Shown: positions 8,253-17,293 of the stretch, in pieces | Layout of the letters: every line of letters begins with the position of its first letter | How positions within the stretch are numbered: position 1 is the first letter of the stretch | Assembly (NCBI RefSeq): GCF_900102425.1 | Contig: NZ_FNBT01000004.1 | Coordinates: forward strand, 310,001-374,000 | From: Blastococcus aurantiacus | GTDB taxonomy: Bacteria; Actinomycetota; Actinomycetes; Mycobacteriales; Geodermatophilaceae | DNA length: 64,000 nt | Direction of reading: 5' to 3' | Translations under genes and position numbers: made by a program | Notes under the pieces: generated by a model | Told to the model about the DNA's origin: nothing | What the model saw: the letters and a program-made list of their open reading frames with translations, nothing else | Databases searched by the model: none

Positions 8253-9364
8253 CAGATGCGCTCCCGGTTCCAGTACGTGGGGCCGACAGCCTCAGGGTAG
8301 TCCGCGCGGGCGACGAAGTAGCCCTCGTCGTCGACCGTGATCGGCAGCTGTGGCAGGGATCGCGTAGCGGGCCCGAAGACGGGCTTGGCGCCCTGGGTCA
8401 CGTCGAACTGCGACTGGTGGCACGGGCAGAGGATCCGGCTGGTCTCCTGCTCGTACAGCGACACCGGGCAGCCGGCGTGCGTGCAGATCTTCGAGTAGGC
8501 GACGTAGTCGCCGTAGCCGAAGTCGTCCTGGCCCTCGCGCGGCCGCGCCTCCGCGAGCTGCGCCGGGCGCAGGCGGATGAGCATCGTCGCTGCGTCGGAC
8601 TGCCGGTTGCCACCGGGCACGGCCGGGAAGACCGTCTCCAGGGAGCCGGGCTCCTGGTCGCCGGGGCGGATCGGGCTGCCGTCGTTGCGGACCAGCCGCA
8701 CGCCCTCGGCCCACGCGGTGCGGCCGAGCGGGTTGCCGGTGTTCGGGTTGTTGATCAGACCGCCCAGCGGCATGAGCAGCATGAGCCCGAGCCCGCCGCC
8801 CATGAAGCCCAGCGAGCGGGTGATGAGCTTGCGCCGGGCCAGGCCGCTGTTGTGCAGGCCGCCGACGAGCGTCGCGCCGGTGGTGACCCGGTCGAAGTGC
8901 GAGCCGTCGTGCTTGTCCTGCACCGCCGTCTCGTGCGGCAGGAGCTTCTTCGTGTAGAGGACCAGACCGACGCCGACCAGGAAGAGGGACAGGCCCATCG
9001 TCAGGCCGAGGAGCGGCGTGAACAGCGCGCTCCAGCCGCGGTCGGTCACCTCCCACTGCCAGTCCGGGAAGAACCAGCCGGAGCCGATGTACACGACGAC
9101 GAACGCGAAGGCGAAGAGGCCGGCGAGCGTGAAGACCAGGCCGACCTGGCGGATCGCCCGCTTCTCCATCCGCGAGCCGGGCTCGGGGCCCGGGTCGACG
9201 TGCAGGATCTCCACGCCGTCGTACCGGGCGCCGAGGCGGTCCAGGTCCTCCCGCGGCATCGCCGCGAGCTGCTCGGGGGTGTAGTCCTCGTCCGGGCCGC
9301 CGTACAGCGGACCGGGGGTGTCCGCGCCGCCGGACGAACCGGGGCGGGTGTCGTGCGTCGTCAC
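8252..9364 (-). CDS. qcrA: Rieske iron-sulfur subunit of cytochrome bc1 complex
   Basis: 370 residues. The N-terminal about 210 residues hold three membrane helices (typical of actinobacterial QcrA, which has three rather than one) and the C-terminus the Rieske fold. The 2Fe-2S ligands are CTHAGC and CPCHQSQFD. It carries electrons from menaquinol at QcrB to QcrC. GTG start at 9364 overlaps the qcrC stop by 4 nt; the end overlaps qcrB by one base. Confidence 0.95.
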   Translation of the reverse strand: MTTHDTRPGSSGGADTPGPLYGGPDEDYTPEQLAAMPREDLDRLGARYDGVEILHVDPGPEPGSRMEKRAIRQVGLVFTLAGLFAFAFVVVYIGSGWFFPDWQWEVTDRGWSALFTPLLGLTMGLSLFLVGVGLVLYTKKLLPHETAVQDKHDGSHFDRVTTGATLVGGLHNSGLARRKLITRSLGFMGGGLGLMLLMPLGGLINNPNTGNPLGRTAWAEGVRLVRNDGSPIRPGDQEPGSLETVFPAVPGGNRQSDAATMLIRLRPAQLAEARPREGQDDFGYGDYVAYSKICTHAGCPVSLYEQETSRILCPCHQSQFDVTQGAKPVFGPATRSLPQLPITVDDEGYFVARADYPEAVGPTYWNRERI

Positions 9365-10215
9365 GCCTTGCTCCCCATCCAGAAGATCCCGAACATCAGC
9401 ACGCCGATGCCGACCACCCAGATGACCAGGCCCTCGGCCACCGGACCCATCCGGCCGGCGCCGGCACCACCGGGGTCGGCCTGGGAGTTCATCGTCTGGA
9501 CGTAGGCGATGATCGAGCGCTTCTCCTCGGAGGTCAGCTGGTTGTCCCCGAACACCGGCATGTTCTCCGGGCCGGTCAGCATCGCCGTGTAGATCTCGAG
9601 GTCGTTGGCGTCCTTGAGGCTCGGCGCCGCCTTGCCGCCGGACAGCGCCCCGCCCTCACCGACGAAGTTGTGGCACGAGGCGCAGTTGAGCCGGAACAGC
9701 TCACCGCCCTCGGCGACGTCGCCGTCGCGCAGGTCGCCGGACGGCAGGCGCGGCCCGCCGCCGTTGGCCTGGACGTAGGCCATCAGCTGGTCGATCTCCT
9801 CGTCGGAGAAGACCGCGGGCTTGTCGGGGGCGTCGGCCTCCTGGCGCACGAGCGGCATGCGCCCGGTGTGCACCTGGAAGTAGACGGCCGCCTCGCCGAC
9901 GCCGATGAGCGACGGGCCGCGGTTGGGCACGCCCTCGAGGTTCTCGCCGTGGCAGGTGATGCAGCTGCGCTCGTACAGCTCGCGGCCGGCCGCCTCGGCG
10001 GCGGACTCGCTGCCGCCCTCGGCCGGTGCGGCCTGAGCGGGGCTGAAGACCGAGTACAGCGCGCCGGTGAGCACGAGGCTCGCCATCAGCCCGGCGACGT
10101 TGGCCACGCGGCGGCGGTGCTTGCTGCGCCGCCGGGCTCGGGCCCGTGCGACCGGACTGGTGCTCGCGGTGGCGACGACGGGCGCGGCGTCGGACTGCGG
10201 GTTCGAGGTGGACAC
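9361..10215 (-). CDS. qcrC: Diheme cytochrome c subunit of bc1 complex
   Basis: 284 residues. A basic N-terminus (RARARRRSKHRRR) and a signal/anchor helix are followed by two cytochrome c domains with CxxCH motifs CITCH (about residue 93) and CASCH (about residue 183), and a C-terminal anchor helix. The diheme form replaces soluble cytochrome c and passes electrons directly to CuA of CtaC. It lies 7 nt after ctaE and overlaps qcrA by 4 nt. Confidence 0.95.
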   Translation of the reverse strand: MSTSNPQSDAAPVVATASTSPVARARARRRSKHRRRVANVAGLMASLVLTGALYSVFSPAQAAPAEGGSESAAEAAGRELYERSCITCHGENLEGVPNRGPSLIGVGEAAVYFQVHTGRMPLVRQEADAPDKPAVFSDEEIDQLMAYVQANGGGPRLPSGDLRDGDVAEGGELFRLNCASCHNFVGEGGALSGGKAAPSLKDANDLEIYTAMLTGPENMPVFGDNQLTSEEKRSIIAYVQTMNSQADPGGAGAGRMGPVAEGLVIWVVGIGVLMFGIFWMGSKA

Positions 10216-10222
10216 CGTTCCC

Positions 10223-10837
10223 CTAGCGGATCAGGTAGATCGTGACGAAGAGCCCGACCCACACGACGTCGACGAAGTGCCAGTAGTAGGAGACCACGAT
10301 CGCCGCGGTCGCCTGGGCAGGCGTGAATCGGCCCATGGTGGACCGGATGAGGATGTAGACGAAGGCGACCAGGCCGCCTATGACGTGCAATGCGTGGAAC
10401 CCGGTGGTCAGGTAGAAGACCGAGCCGTACGTCGACGACGAGATCGACGTGCCGTGCTCGGTCACCAGGACGCGGTACTCGTTCATCTGGGCCAGCACGA
10501 AGACCAGGCCCATCACGAAGGTGATGGTGAACCAGCGCCGGAGGCCGTAGACGTTGCCGCTCTCCGCCGCGAACACCCCGAACTGGCAGGTGAACGACGA
10601 GGCCACCAGGATCAGCGTGAAGAAGGTCGCGTACGGGAGGTTCAGCTCCGTCGGCTCCGGGGGCCAGCCGTCGACTGCCCGGGCTCGCGCGGTGAAGTAC
10701 ATGGCGAACAGGCCGGCGAAGAACATCAGCTCGCTCGAGAGCCAGATGATCGTGCCGACGCTGACCATGTTCGGTCGGGTCAGGGAGTGCACCCGCGAGG
10801 TGTCGAAGGTGCTGCTCGCCACGGGGGCCGTTGTCAC
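10223..10837 (-). CDS. ctaE: Cytochrome c oxidase subunit III
   Basis: 204 residues from a GTG at 10837, five or more hydrophobic helices, with the family sequence [13 protein letters not shown] and a C-terminal [15 protein letters not shown]. It is the first gene of the ctaE-qcrC-qcrA-qcrB operon, as in M. tuberculosis (Rv2193-Rv2196). Longer in-frame starts extend into the gap and give an Arg-rich tail unlike the family, so they are rejected. Confidence 0.93.
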   Translation of the reverse strand: MTTAPVASSTFDTSRVHSLTRPNMVSVGTIIWLSSELMFFAGLFAMYFTARARAVDGWPPEPTELNLPYATFFTLILVASSFTCQFGVFAAESGNVYGLRRWFTITFVMGLVFVLAQMNEYRVLVTEHGTSISSSTYGSVFYLTTGFHALHVIGGLVAFVYILIRSTMGRFTPAQATAAIVVSYYWHFVDVVWVGLFVTIYLIR

Positions 10838-10958
10838 CCGGCCATCATGGCATCGCCCCCCCGTTGCCACGACCGCGGGTCGGCCCGGCGTGGCGAGCCG
10901 GGAGACCCGCTCCCGGTCCGCGGTCGCCGCCCTCCCATGGCGGCGGCGTCGCAACCAC

Positions 10959-10964
10959 TAGGCT
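10959..10964 (+). promoter_or_regulatory. -10 box of a leaderless promoter
   Basis: TAGGCT, then exactly 7 nt, then the GTG start at 10972. No Shine-Dalgarno sequence is visible. Confidence 0.6.
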
Positions 10965-10971
10965 CGCCCGC

Positions 10972-11397
10972 GTGAGCCCAGCCGGAACCCCCGACGCACC
11001 GGCCACCGTGCTGGTCTACAGCTCCCGCGCCGCCACCCGCGAGGCCGTGCGCACCGCCGTCGGGCGCCGTCCCGCACCGGACGTGGGCCCGCTCACGTGG
11101 GTCGAGTGCGCCACCGGCGACGAGGTGGTCGCCGCCGTCGACGGCGGGGGCATCGCGCTGTGCATCCTCGACGGCGAGGCGCAGCCGACCGGTGGCCTGG
11201 CGCTGGCCCGCCAGCTCGAGCAGGAGGTGCCCGACCGCCCGGCCGTGTGCGTTCTCATCGCCCGGCAGCCCGACCACTGGCTGGCCCACTGGTCGCGCGC
11301 CGAGGGCACGCTGCCGCTGCCCGTCGACCCGCTGACCGCGCCGGGGCTGGTCGCGGACCTGCTGCGCAGCGCCGCTCGCCGCCCCGCCGTCCGGTGA
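10972..11397 (+). CDS. Response-regulator-receiver-like hypothetical protein
   Basis: 141 residues. Alternating hydrophobic strands ([33 protein letters not shown]) suggest a CheY-like fold, with [11 protein letters not shown] in the place of the receiver phosphoacceptor Asp. The active-site acid pair at the end of strand 1 is not obvious (VYSS), so normal phosphorylation is doubtful. Conserved in actinobacteria next to ctaE/trpD; role unknown. The GTG start at 10972 is supported by the leaderless promoter spacing. trpD follows after 7 nt. Confidence 0.65.
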   Translation: MSPAGTPDAPATVLVYSSRAATREAVRTAVGRRPAPDVGPLTWVECATGDEVVAAVDGGGIALCILDGEAQPTGGLALARQLEQEVPDRPAVCVLIARQPDHWLAHWSRAEGTLPLPVDPLTAPGLVADLLRSAARRPAVR

Positions 11398-11404
11398 CCG
11401 CGCG

Positions 11405-12466
11405 GTGACTGCCGCCCCACCCTCCCGACCGTCCTGGCCGGGCATGCTCAACCGGCTGCTCGCCGGGCAGGACCTCGCCGCCGCTGACACCGCCTGGGCG
11501 ATGCGCGAGGTGATGACCGGCGAGGCCACGCCCGCGCAGATCGCCGCCTTCGCCGTGGCGCTGCGCGCGAAGGGCGCCTCGGCGCAGGAGGTGGCCGGGC
11601 TGGCCGCCGAGATGCTGGCCCAGGCGACGCCGGTCGACCTCCCGCTCGCGTGCGTCGACATCGTGGGCACCGGGGGCGACGGCGCGCACACCGTGAACAT
11701 CTCCACGATGGCGGCGGTGGTCACCGCGGCTGCCGGCGTGCCGGTCGCGAAGCACGGTGGGCGGGCGGCGTCGTCGTCCTCCGGTGCGGCGGACGTGCTG
11801 GAGGAGCTCGGCGTGGTCATCGACCTGCCGGCCGCCGGTGTCGCCCGCTGCGTGCAGGAGGCGGGCATCGGCTTCTTCTTCGCGCCGGTCTTCCATCCCG
11901 GCATGCGGCACGCCGGTGCCCCCCGGCGGGAGATGGGCATCGCCACCGTCTTCAACTTCCTGGGACCGCTGACGAACCCGGCACGGCCGGTCGCCGCGGC
12001 CATCGGCTGTGCCGACCGGGTGATGGCGCCGGTCCTCGCGGAGGTCCTGGCCGCCCGCGGTGGCCGGGCGGTGGTGTTCCGCGGCGACGACGGCCTCGAC
12101 GAGCTGACGACGGCGACGACGTCGTCGGCCTGGGTGGTCCGGGACGGCGTGGTCGTCCCCGACCGGGTGGACCCCGCGGGGCTGGGGATCCCGGCATCGG
12201 GGCCCGACGCCCTGCGCGGTGGCTCACCCGCCCACAACGCCGACGTCTTCCGGCGGGTCGTGGCGGGGGAGCGGGGGCCGGTGCGCGACGCCGTGCTGCT
12301 CAACGCCGCCGCGGCGCTCGCCGCCTTCGACGGGGAGTCCACCGCCCTGCGCGAGGGGCTCGCCGCCGGGCTGGAGCGGGCCGCCGCGGCGGTCGACGAC
12401 GGCCGGGCCGGAGCCCTGCTGGAGCGCTGGGTGACGGTGAGCCGCGCCGTGCGCGACGATCGCTGA
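11405..12466 (+). CDS. trpD: Anthranilate phosphoribosyltransferase
   Basis: 353 residues; transfers the phosphoribosyl group of PRPP to anthranilate in tryptophan synthesis. The PRPP loop [15 protein letters not shown] is at about residues 88-102, followed by [21 protein letters not shown] and the conserved [23 protein letters not shown]... block (positions 11874-11940). GTG start. It is separated from other trp genes, as in Rv2192c; its neighbour downstream ends convergently only 4 nt away. Confidence 0.95.
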   Translation: MTAAPPSRPSWPGMLNRLLAGQDLAAADTAWAMREVMTGEATPAQIAAFAVALRAKGASAQEVAGLAAEMLAQATPVDLPLACVDIVGTGGDGAHTVNISTMAAVVTAAAGVPVAKHGGRAASSSSGAADVLEELGVVIDLPAAGVARCVQEAGIGFFFAPVFHPGMRHAGAPRREMGIATVFNFLGPLTNPARPVAAAIGCADRVMAPVLAEVLAARGGRAVVFRGDDGLDELTTATTSSAWVVRDGVVVPDRVDPAGLGIPASGPDALRGGSPAHNADVFRRVVAGERGPVRDAVLLNAAAALAAFDGESTALREGLAAGLERAAAAVDDGRAGALLERWVTVSRAVRDDR

Positions 12467-12470
12467 GCTG

Positions 12471-12758
12471 CTAGTCCGCGGACTCGAAGCCGATCGAGAA
12501 CGCCGCGTCGAGGTCGTGGCGGGAGTAGGCGCGGAAGGCGATGTGCGTCTCGGTCTCGAGCACCCCGGGCACCTTGTTGATGCGCCCGGCGATGACCTCG
12601 GCGATCTGCTCGAACTCGCGCACCCGGACGATCGCGATCAGGTCGACCTCGCCGGCGGTGGAGTAGACCTCGCTGACCCCGTCGAGGTCGGCGATCGCGG
12701 CGGCCACCTCGGGGATCGAGTCGGTGGCGGCATCGATCATCACGATGGCGGTGATCAC
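12471..12758 (-). CDS. Lrp/AsnC ligand-binding (RAM) domain protein
   Basis: 95 residues: only the alpha/beta RAM domain of Lrp/AsnC regulators, no helix-turn-helix. Visible strands AIVMIDAA, VSEVYSTAGEVDLIAIVRV and ETETHIAF. Stand-alone RAM proteins bind amino acids or modify Lrp oligomers; the ligand cannot be read from sequence. Its GTG start overlaps the stop of the exonuclease gene by 4 nt, so it is translated from the same message. Confidence 0.88.
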   Translation of the reverse strand: MITAIVMIDAATDSIPEVAAAIADLDGVSEVYSTAGEVDLIAIVRVREFEQIAEVIAGRINKVPGVLETETHIAFRAYSRHDLDAAFSIGFESAD

Positions 12759-14575
12759 GTCGGCGATGCTAGCCGGGCCCGCGGTCCGGTGCCCACGCCC
12801 GCGGTGATCCGGTCCGGGCGTGCCCGGGTGCCCAGCGACCGCCCGTCGGCGAAGGGGTCGCGCCGGGTGCTGCTGCCGTCGGCCATGGCGAGGAACCTGC
12901 TGAAGGGGCCGGTGCCGGGGGCGGGGCTGGCCAGCGTGCCGTCCAGCTCGACCAGCCGGGTGCCCGACTTCTCCATCCAGCGCAGCACGAGCTCGGTCTC
13001 GTCGACCGATGCGGCGATCTCGCCGTCGGGACCCAGCGGGGTCTCCGCGGTGGCGAGCAGGCCCGCCAGCGTCCCGCGGACCGAGGCGCCGCGGGGTGCC
13101 ACGCCCGCGGACACCAGCCGCCCCCGGCGGACGACGGACAGTTCCCAGCCGCCGGTGCCGTCGGGCCTGGCCAGGACCAGCTCCGGGACGGCGGCCAGCG
13201 ACTCCAGCCGCTGGCGCCGGCGGACGGCCCGCAGCAGGACGGCGACGCGGTCGCGCAGGACCGCTGCGTCCTCGTAGCGCTCCTCCGCGGCCAGCCGCTC
13301 GACCCGGTGCAGGAGCGGCGTGACCAACGCGGTGGGATCGCAGGCGACGGCCGCCCGAAGCACGGCTGCGACGTCGGCGTACTCGGTGACGGACTGGGCG
13401 CCCGTGCACGGGGCACCGCACCGGCCCATGTCGGCCAGGGCGCACGCCGAGCCGGAAGGTGCCCGCGCCGGGATGCGGGCGGTGCACTGCCGCAGCGGGA
13501 GCGATTCGTGCACGGCCGCGACGGCGGCGTCGGCGGCCCGCCGGTCGGGGAAGGGGCCGAGGAACACGCCGGAGCCGGGGCGCACGCGGCGCACCACGGA
13601 CAGCCGGGGGAACGGCTCGTCGGTGAGCCGGACCCACAGGGCGCGCTCGGGGAACCGGGACCGGCGGTTGTACCGCGGCTTGTGCTCGGCGATCAGCCGC
13701 AGCTCGCGCACCGCCGCCTCGAGGGCGTGGGCGCACGGGATCGCGTCGACCCGCTGGGACAGCGCCACCATCTCGGTGATCCGGCTGCGCTGCTCACCCG
13801 AGGTGAAGTAGCTGCGCACCCGCGTGCGGAGGTCGGTCGACGTCCCGACGTACAGCGGCTCGTCGCGCGGGCCGCGGAACAGGTACACGCCGGGGCCGTG
13901 CGGGACGGAGTCGGCCAGGTGGCGCTTGCGGCGGCGTTCGGGGTCGACCTGGCGGGTGAGGCCGGTCAGCTCCTCCAGCGACGAGATGCCCAGCGGCCCG
14001 AGACGTTCGAAGAGCCCGTGCAGGACGTCGACGGTGGCACGGGCGTCGTCCAGGGCGCGGTGCGTCGGGGAGGTGGTGGCCCGGAAGAAGGGTGCGAGGG
14101 TGCCCAGCTTGCAGTTGGGCACCTCGTCGCGGGTGAGCAGCCGGCGGGCCAGCACCGCGGTGTCGACCGACGCCGCGGCGGGCCACAGGATGCCGTTCTG
14201 GGCGCACGCCGCCTTGAGGAAGCCGAGGTCGAAGGGTGCGTTGTGGGCGACGAGCACGGCGCCGCGGGCGAACTCCAGGAAGGCCGGCAGGACCGTCCCG
14301 ATCCGGGGCGCGGCGGCGACCATGGACGTCGTGATGCCGGTGAGCACGCTGATGTAGGGCGGGATCTCCTGACCCGGGTCGACCAGGGTCTGGAACTCGC
14401 CCAGCACCACACCCCCGCGCACCTTGACCGCGCCGATCTCGGTGATCGCGCAGTCCTTCGGCGACCCACCGGTCGTCTCGAGGTCGACGACCACGAAGGT
14501 GACCTCGGCCAGCGGGGTGCCTAGTTCCTCGATCGTTCCCTGCACGTACCGGGGAAGGGGAGGGGAGGAGCTCAC
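12755..14575 (-). CDS. DEDDh exonuclease fused to GIY-YIG/UvrC-like region
   Basis: 606 residues. The N-terminus is a DnaQ-type 3'-5' exonuclease: VVVDLETTGG (about 24-33), HNAPFDLGFL, and HRALDDARAT carrying the last His and Asp. Around residues 235-310 a GIY-YIG module starts (GPGVYLFRGP, PLYVGTSTDLRTRVRSYF), followed by a UvrC-like Cys-containing region and a UVR-type helix pair (ERYEDAAVLRDRV). This matches Rv2191-type proteins, which are taken to act in DNA repair, possibly alternative to UvrC (Cho-like). Start GTG at 14575. The Lrp-type gene overlaps its end. Confidence 0.9.
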   Translation of the reverse strand: MSSSPPLPRYVQGTIEELGTPLAEVTFVVVDLETTGGSPKDCAITEIGAVKVRGGVVLGEFQTLVDPGQEIPPYISVLTGITTSMVAAAPRIGTVLPAFLEFARGAVLVAHNAPFDLGFLKAACAQNGILWPAAASVDTAVLARRLLTRDEVPNCKLGTLAPFFRATTSPTHRALDDARATVDVLHGLFERLGPLGISSLEELTGLTRQVDPERRRKRHLADSVPHGPGVYLFRGPRDEPLYVGTSTDLRTRVRSYFTSGEQRSRITEMVALSQRVDAIPCAHALEAAVRELRLIAEHKPRYNRRSRFPERALWVRLTDEPFPRLSVVRRVRPGSGVFLGPFPDRRAADAAVAAVHESLPLRQCTARIPARAPSGSACALADMGRCGAPCTGAQSVTEYADVAAVLRAAVACDPTALVTPLLHRVERLAAEERYEDAAVLRDRVAVLLRAVRRRQRLESLAAVPELVLARPDGTGGWELSVVRRGRLVSAGVAPRGASVRGTLAGLLATAETPLGPDGEIAASVDETELVLRWMEKSGTRLVELDGTLASPAPGTGPFSRFLAMADGSSTRRDPFADGRSLGTRARPDRITAGVGTGPRARLASPT

Positions 14576-14650
14576 GGGCCGGACGGTAGGTCGGGGTGCC
14601 GACAGTCCTGGGGACGCCGCGCCGACCGGTCCGGACCCGCCCGTGCCGCC

Positions 14651-14673
14651 CGGTTCGCCCGGCCGGGCGGAAC
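14651..14673. other. Inverted repeat in the exonuclease/NlpC divergent gap
   Basis: GGTTC-GCCCG and CGGGCG-GAACC can pair around a GCC loop. It lies between divergent promoters, so it is more likely a binding site or chance GC palindrome than a terminator. Confidence 0.3.
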
Positions 14674-14758
14674 CGGGCCGCTCACCTGGCGCTTCTCCCG
14701 TGATGGGGACAACATTCCAGCGGTGGGCGACGCTGCCCACATCCGCGAAGGTGGTCCG

Positions 14759-16513
14759 ATGTCCCCGCGCTCCCCGTGGCGCTCCCCACGGCCGAGGGCG
14801 ATCCGCCGCTCGGCGTCGCTGCTGCTCGCGCCGCTGGCCCTCGTGGCCCTGACCGCGACGGCTGCTCCCGTGTCCGCTGCGCCCAGCGACCAGCCCGGGG
14901 GCACCTCCGGTGTCCTGGACAGCCGTGCCCTCGACGAGCTCCAGCAGCGCGCCGCGGAGGTGCAGCGCGGCCTGCGGTCGCAGCAGGGCGAGGTGGAGGC
15001 CGCGCGTGAGGCGCTGGGCGAGGCCGAGCGCGCCGTGGCCGACGCCCAGGCGGTGCTGGGCGACGCCGAGGGCGAACTGGCCGGCCACCAGCAGCTCGTC
15101 GCCCGGTACGCCTCGGCGGTCTACCGGGACGGCGGGGCGATCACCCCGCTGTCGTTGCTGCTCAGCGGCGGCGATCCCGGTGACGTGGTCTCCGCCCTGG
15201 GCTTCCTGGACGTCGTCGACCGGCACGCCGCCACGGTGATCGGCGCGGCAGAGACGCAGCGGCAGGCGGCCCTGGAGCAGCAGCAGCGGGCCGCCGCGGC
15301 GCTCGAGCAGGCGCGGTCCCGTGCCGACGAGGTGGGTGCCCGGGCGGCCGAGCTCGAGGCCGAGGCGTCGGCGGTGACCGAGGAGCTGGACGCCGCGCTC
15401 GGTGCGGTCGACCGTCAGCTGGCCCAGCTGCAGCGCGAGCAGGTCGAGGTCAACGAGCGGACGGCGGCCAGCTGGCGCGCCTATCTCGACCAGCTCACCG
15501 CCACCGGGGTGGTCCCGCCGCCGTCCGGGGCGCTGCGGGACCCGGCCGCCGGGCTTCCCGAGCGCCTGGTGCCGGTCGGTGCCGCCGGTGGGGGCGCCCA
15601 GCCCGGTGCCGCACAACTCCCCGGTCAGCCCGCGTCGCTGCTCGTGCTGCCCGCCGAGACGCTCGCCGCCGTGACGGCGGCGATGGATGCGCTCGGGCAG
15701 CCCTACGCGCCGGGCACCGCCGGGCCGGAGTCCTGGGACTGCGGCTCGCTGGTCCAGTCGGTGTACGGCCGGGCCGGCATCCCGTTGCCGGAGGACCAGG
15801 CGGAGCTGTTCGCCGTCACGACCCCGGTCGCCCCCGTCGACGTGCTGCCCGGCGACCTCGTCTTCCTCGGGACCCAGGAGGCCGGGCTCGGGCACGTGGG
15901 GATCGCCCTCGACCCGCGCACCATGCTGGCGGCCGACGCCCGTGCCGGCGCGGTCGTGGTGCGCACCCTGCCCGCCGACCAGGTACTCGGGGTGGGCCGG
16001 CCGGCCCTCGGCCAGCGGGCGCCCGTGGCGGCGCCCGGACCGGCCGCGGGTGCGCTGCGCATGGAGTGCGGCAACACCGTCTACCCGCCGAGCTACGACG
16101 GGGCGCGGCAGTGGGGCGGGTACCCCAACGGCCTGATCCCGCCGAGCGCGATGTGCCCGCTCGGAGCGGCGGGCCACTCCCTGCGCTGCGACGCGGCCGC
16201 GGCCTACCGCGCGATGTCGGCGGCCTACGCCGCCGCGTTCGGCGGCCCGCTGTGCATCACCGACTCCTACCGCACCTACGCCGGCCAGGTGAAGCTGTAC
16301 GGGGAGAAGCCCGCGCTGGCCGCCGTCCCGGGCACGAGCAACCACGGGTGGGGCCTGGCGGTGGACCTCTGCGGCGGCGTCGAGACCTTCGGGACGCCGC
16401 AGTACGCGTGGATGGTGGCCAACGCCGGCCGCTTCGGCTTCCTGCACCCGACGTGGGCCGATCCCGGCAACGGCCGCGAGGAGCCCTGGCACTGGGAGTA
16501 CGCCGGGACCTGA
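14759..16513 (+). CDS. Secreted peptidoglycan hydrolase: coiled coil + NlpC/P60 + VanY-type domain
   Basis: 584 residues. Signal peptide (about 1-40, ending APVSAAPS), a long Gln/Glu/Ala-rich coiled coil (about 50-245), an NlpC/P60-type papain-fold domain (about 295-410; Cys in WDCGSLVQSVYG, His in GLGHVGIALD) and a C-terminal D-Ala-D-Ala carboxypeptidase-like domain of the VanY/LAS type with SNHGWGLAVDLCGG and EPWHWEY, the zinc ligands. It can therefore in principle cut both stem-peptide bonds and terminal or cross-link D-Ala bonds in the cell wall. The NlpC part has GSL rather than the usual CSG context, so its activity may be altered. ATG at 14759; it sits just before a second NlpC/P60 gene. 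Confidence 0.88.
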   Translation: MSPRSPWRSPRPRAIRRSASLLLAPLALVALTATAAPVSAAPSDQPGGTSGVLDSRALDELQQRAAEVQRGLRSQQGEVEAAREALGEAERAVADAQAVLGDAEGELAGHQQLVARYASAVYRDGGAITPLSLLLSGGDPGDVVSALGFLDVVDRHAATVIGAAETQRQAALEQQQRAAAALEQARSRADEVGARAAELEAEASAVTEELDAALGAVDRQLAQLQREQVEVNERTAASWRAYLDQLTATGVVPPPSGALRDPAAGLPERLVPVGAAGGGAQPGAAQLPGQPASLLVLPAETLAAVTAAMDALGQPYAPGTAGPESWDCGSLVQSVYGRAGIPLPEDQAELFAVTTPVAPVDVLPGDLVFLGTQEAGLGHVGIALDPRTMLAADARAGAVVVRTLPADQVLGVGRPALGQRAPVAAPGPAAGALRMECGNTVYPPSYDGARQWGGYPNGLIPPSAMCPLGAAGHSLRCDAAAAYRAMSAAYAAAFGGPLCITDSYRTYAGQVKLYGEKPALAAVPGTSNHGWGLAVDLCGGVETFGTPQYAWMVANAGRFGFLHPTWADPGNGREEPWHWEYAGT

Positions 16514-16577
16514 GCTCCGGGACCGCGGATTGTCGGTGGCCGCTCCTACCGTGCGGACGACTCACGGAGGAGAAGAC

Positions 16578-16901
16578 ATGCTCATCGACTGCGACACCTG
16601 CACCGTCCGCGGCACCGGCTGCACCGACTGCGTCGTCACCGTCCTGCTGGGGGCCCCGCCGGGCTGGGAGGGCGTCGACCCGGTCGTGGTGCCCATGACC
16701 GGACGCGCCCGCGCCACCGGCCCCGCGCCCGCCGCCGAGGACGTCGTCGTGCCACCGCCCGGCGTCGTGGTGGAGTTCGACGACGTCGAGCGCCGCGCCG
16801 TGCGCGCCCTCGCGGAGTTCGGGCTCGTCCCGCCCCTGCGGCACCGCGGCGGCGGGACGGCCGACGGCGGCGGGATCTCGCCCGACCAGCAGACCGGCTG
16901 A
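16578..16901 (+). CDS. Conserved actinobacterial hypothetical, Cys-rich N-terminus
   Basis: 107 residues starting MLIDCDTCTVRGTGCTDCVV, with four Cys in two CxxC-like pairs (C5-x2-C8, C15-x2-C18) that could hold a metal, then a mostly hydrophobic and acidic remainder (FDDVERRAVRALAEFGLVPPLRH). The ATG at 16578 has GGAGG 7-8 nt upstream. Found between NlpC/P60 genes in related actinobacteria as far as I recall; no function is known to me. Confidence 0.8.
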   Translation: MLIDCDTCTVRGTGCTDCVVTVLLGAPPGWEGVDPVVVPMTGRARATGPAPAAEDVVVPPPGVVVEFDDVERRAVRALAEFGLVPPLRHRGGGTADGGGISPDQQTG

Positions 16902-17097
16902 GCCGTGCGGACCGCCACCCATCCGGCTGCGGACGGTGCATGTACCCCTACGCAGCGCTGAACTGTGGGAGGCGCGCTGAGCGCGTCGAGATTCTCGTCA
17001 CAGGTTTACCTGCTGCTCGGGTTTGTCACGGCTACATCACGAACGTAGGGTCGCTGCGTCCGACCGGGTGGTCGTCATCCGCAGACGGGTGGCCTCG

Positions 17098-17265
17098 GCC
17101 GGACACCGCCGAATCGCCGCACGACGTCCGACAGGCCGTCCGAGGTGAACCGGGGACCCACCGCAGTTCTGGGGTGAGTTCCCCTGTAGAGCCGGTCCGC
17201 CGGTCCAGCAGGGGATAGGGCCGATCTTCCCCGCCCGAACCCGTCAGCTAACTCGGTAGGCGGTG
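17098..17265 (+). ncRNA. Cyclic di-AMP riboswitch (ydaO/yuaA type)
   Basis: The conserved blocks of this class are present in order: CCGCCGAATCGCC, GAACCGGGGACCCA, TCTGGGGTGAGTTCCCC, AGGGCCGATC, and CCCGAACCCGTCAGCTAACTCGGTAGGCG split over 17235-17263. It ends about 30 nt before the GTG of an NlpC/P60 hydrolase. In actinobacteria this class commonly precedes wall hydrolase genes (rpf, nlpC) and turns them off when c-di-AMP is high; the direction of control here is inferred from that. A purine-rich GGAAGAAACGGAGAG lies between riboswitch and start. Confidence 0.93.
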
Positions 17266-17293
17266 AAGAGGAAGAAACGGAGAGCCGCCGCTC

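Noticed and set aside
12755..16492. A 1245-codon open frame on the minus strand
   Set aside because: Only the first part (12755-14575) is a real protein; beyond it the frame is the shadow of the NlpC/VanY gene on the other strand, as expected in very GC-rich DNA.
16940..17218. A 92-codon ORF upstream of the NlpC/P60 gene
   Set aside because: It lies across the c-di-AMP riboswitch and has no ribosome site; the RNA motif explains the conservation.
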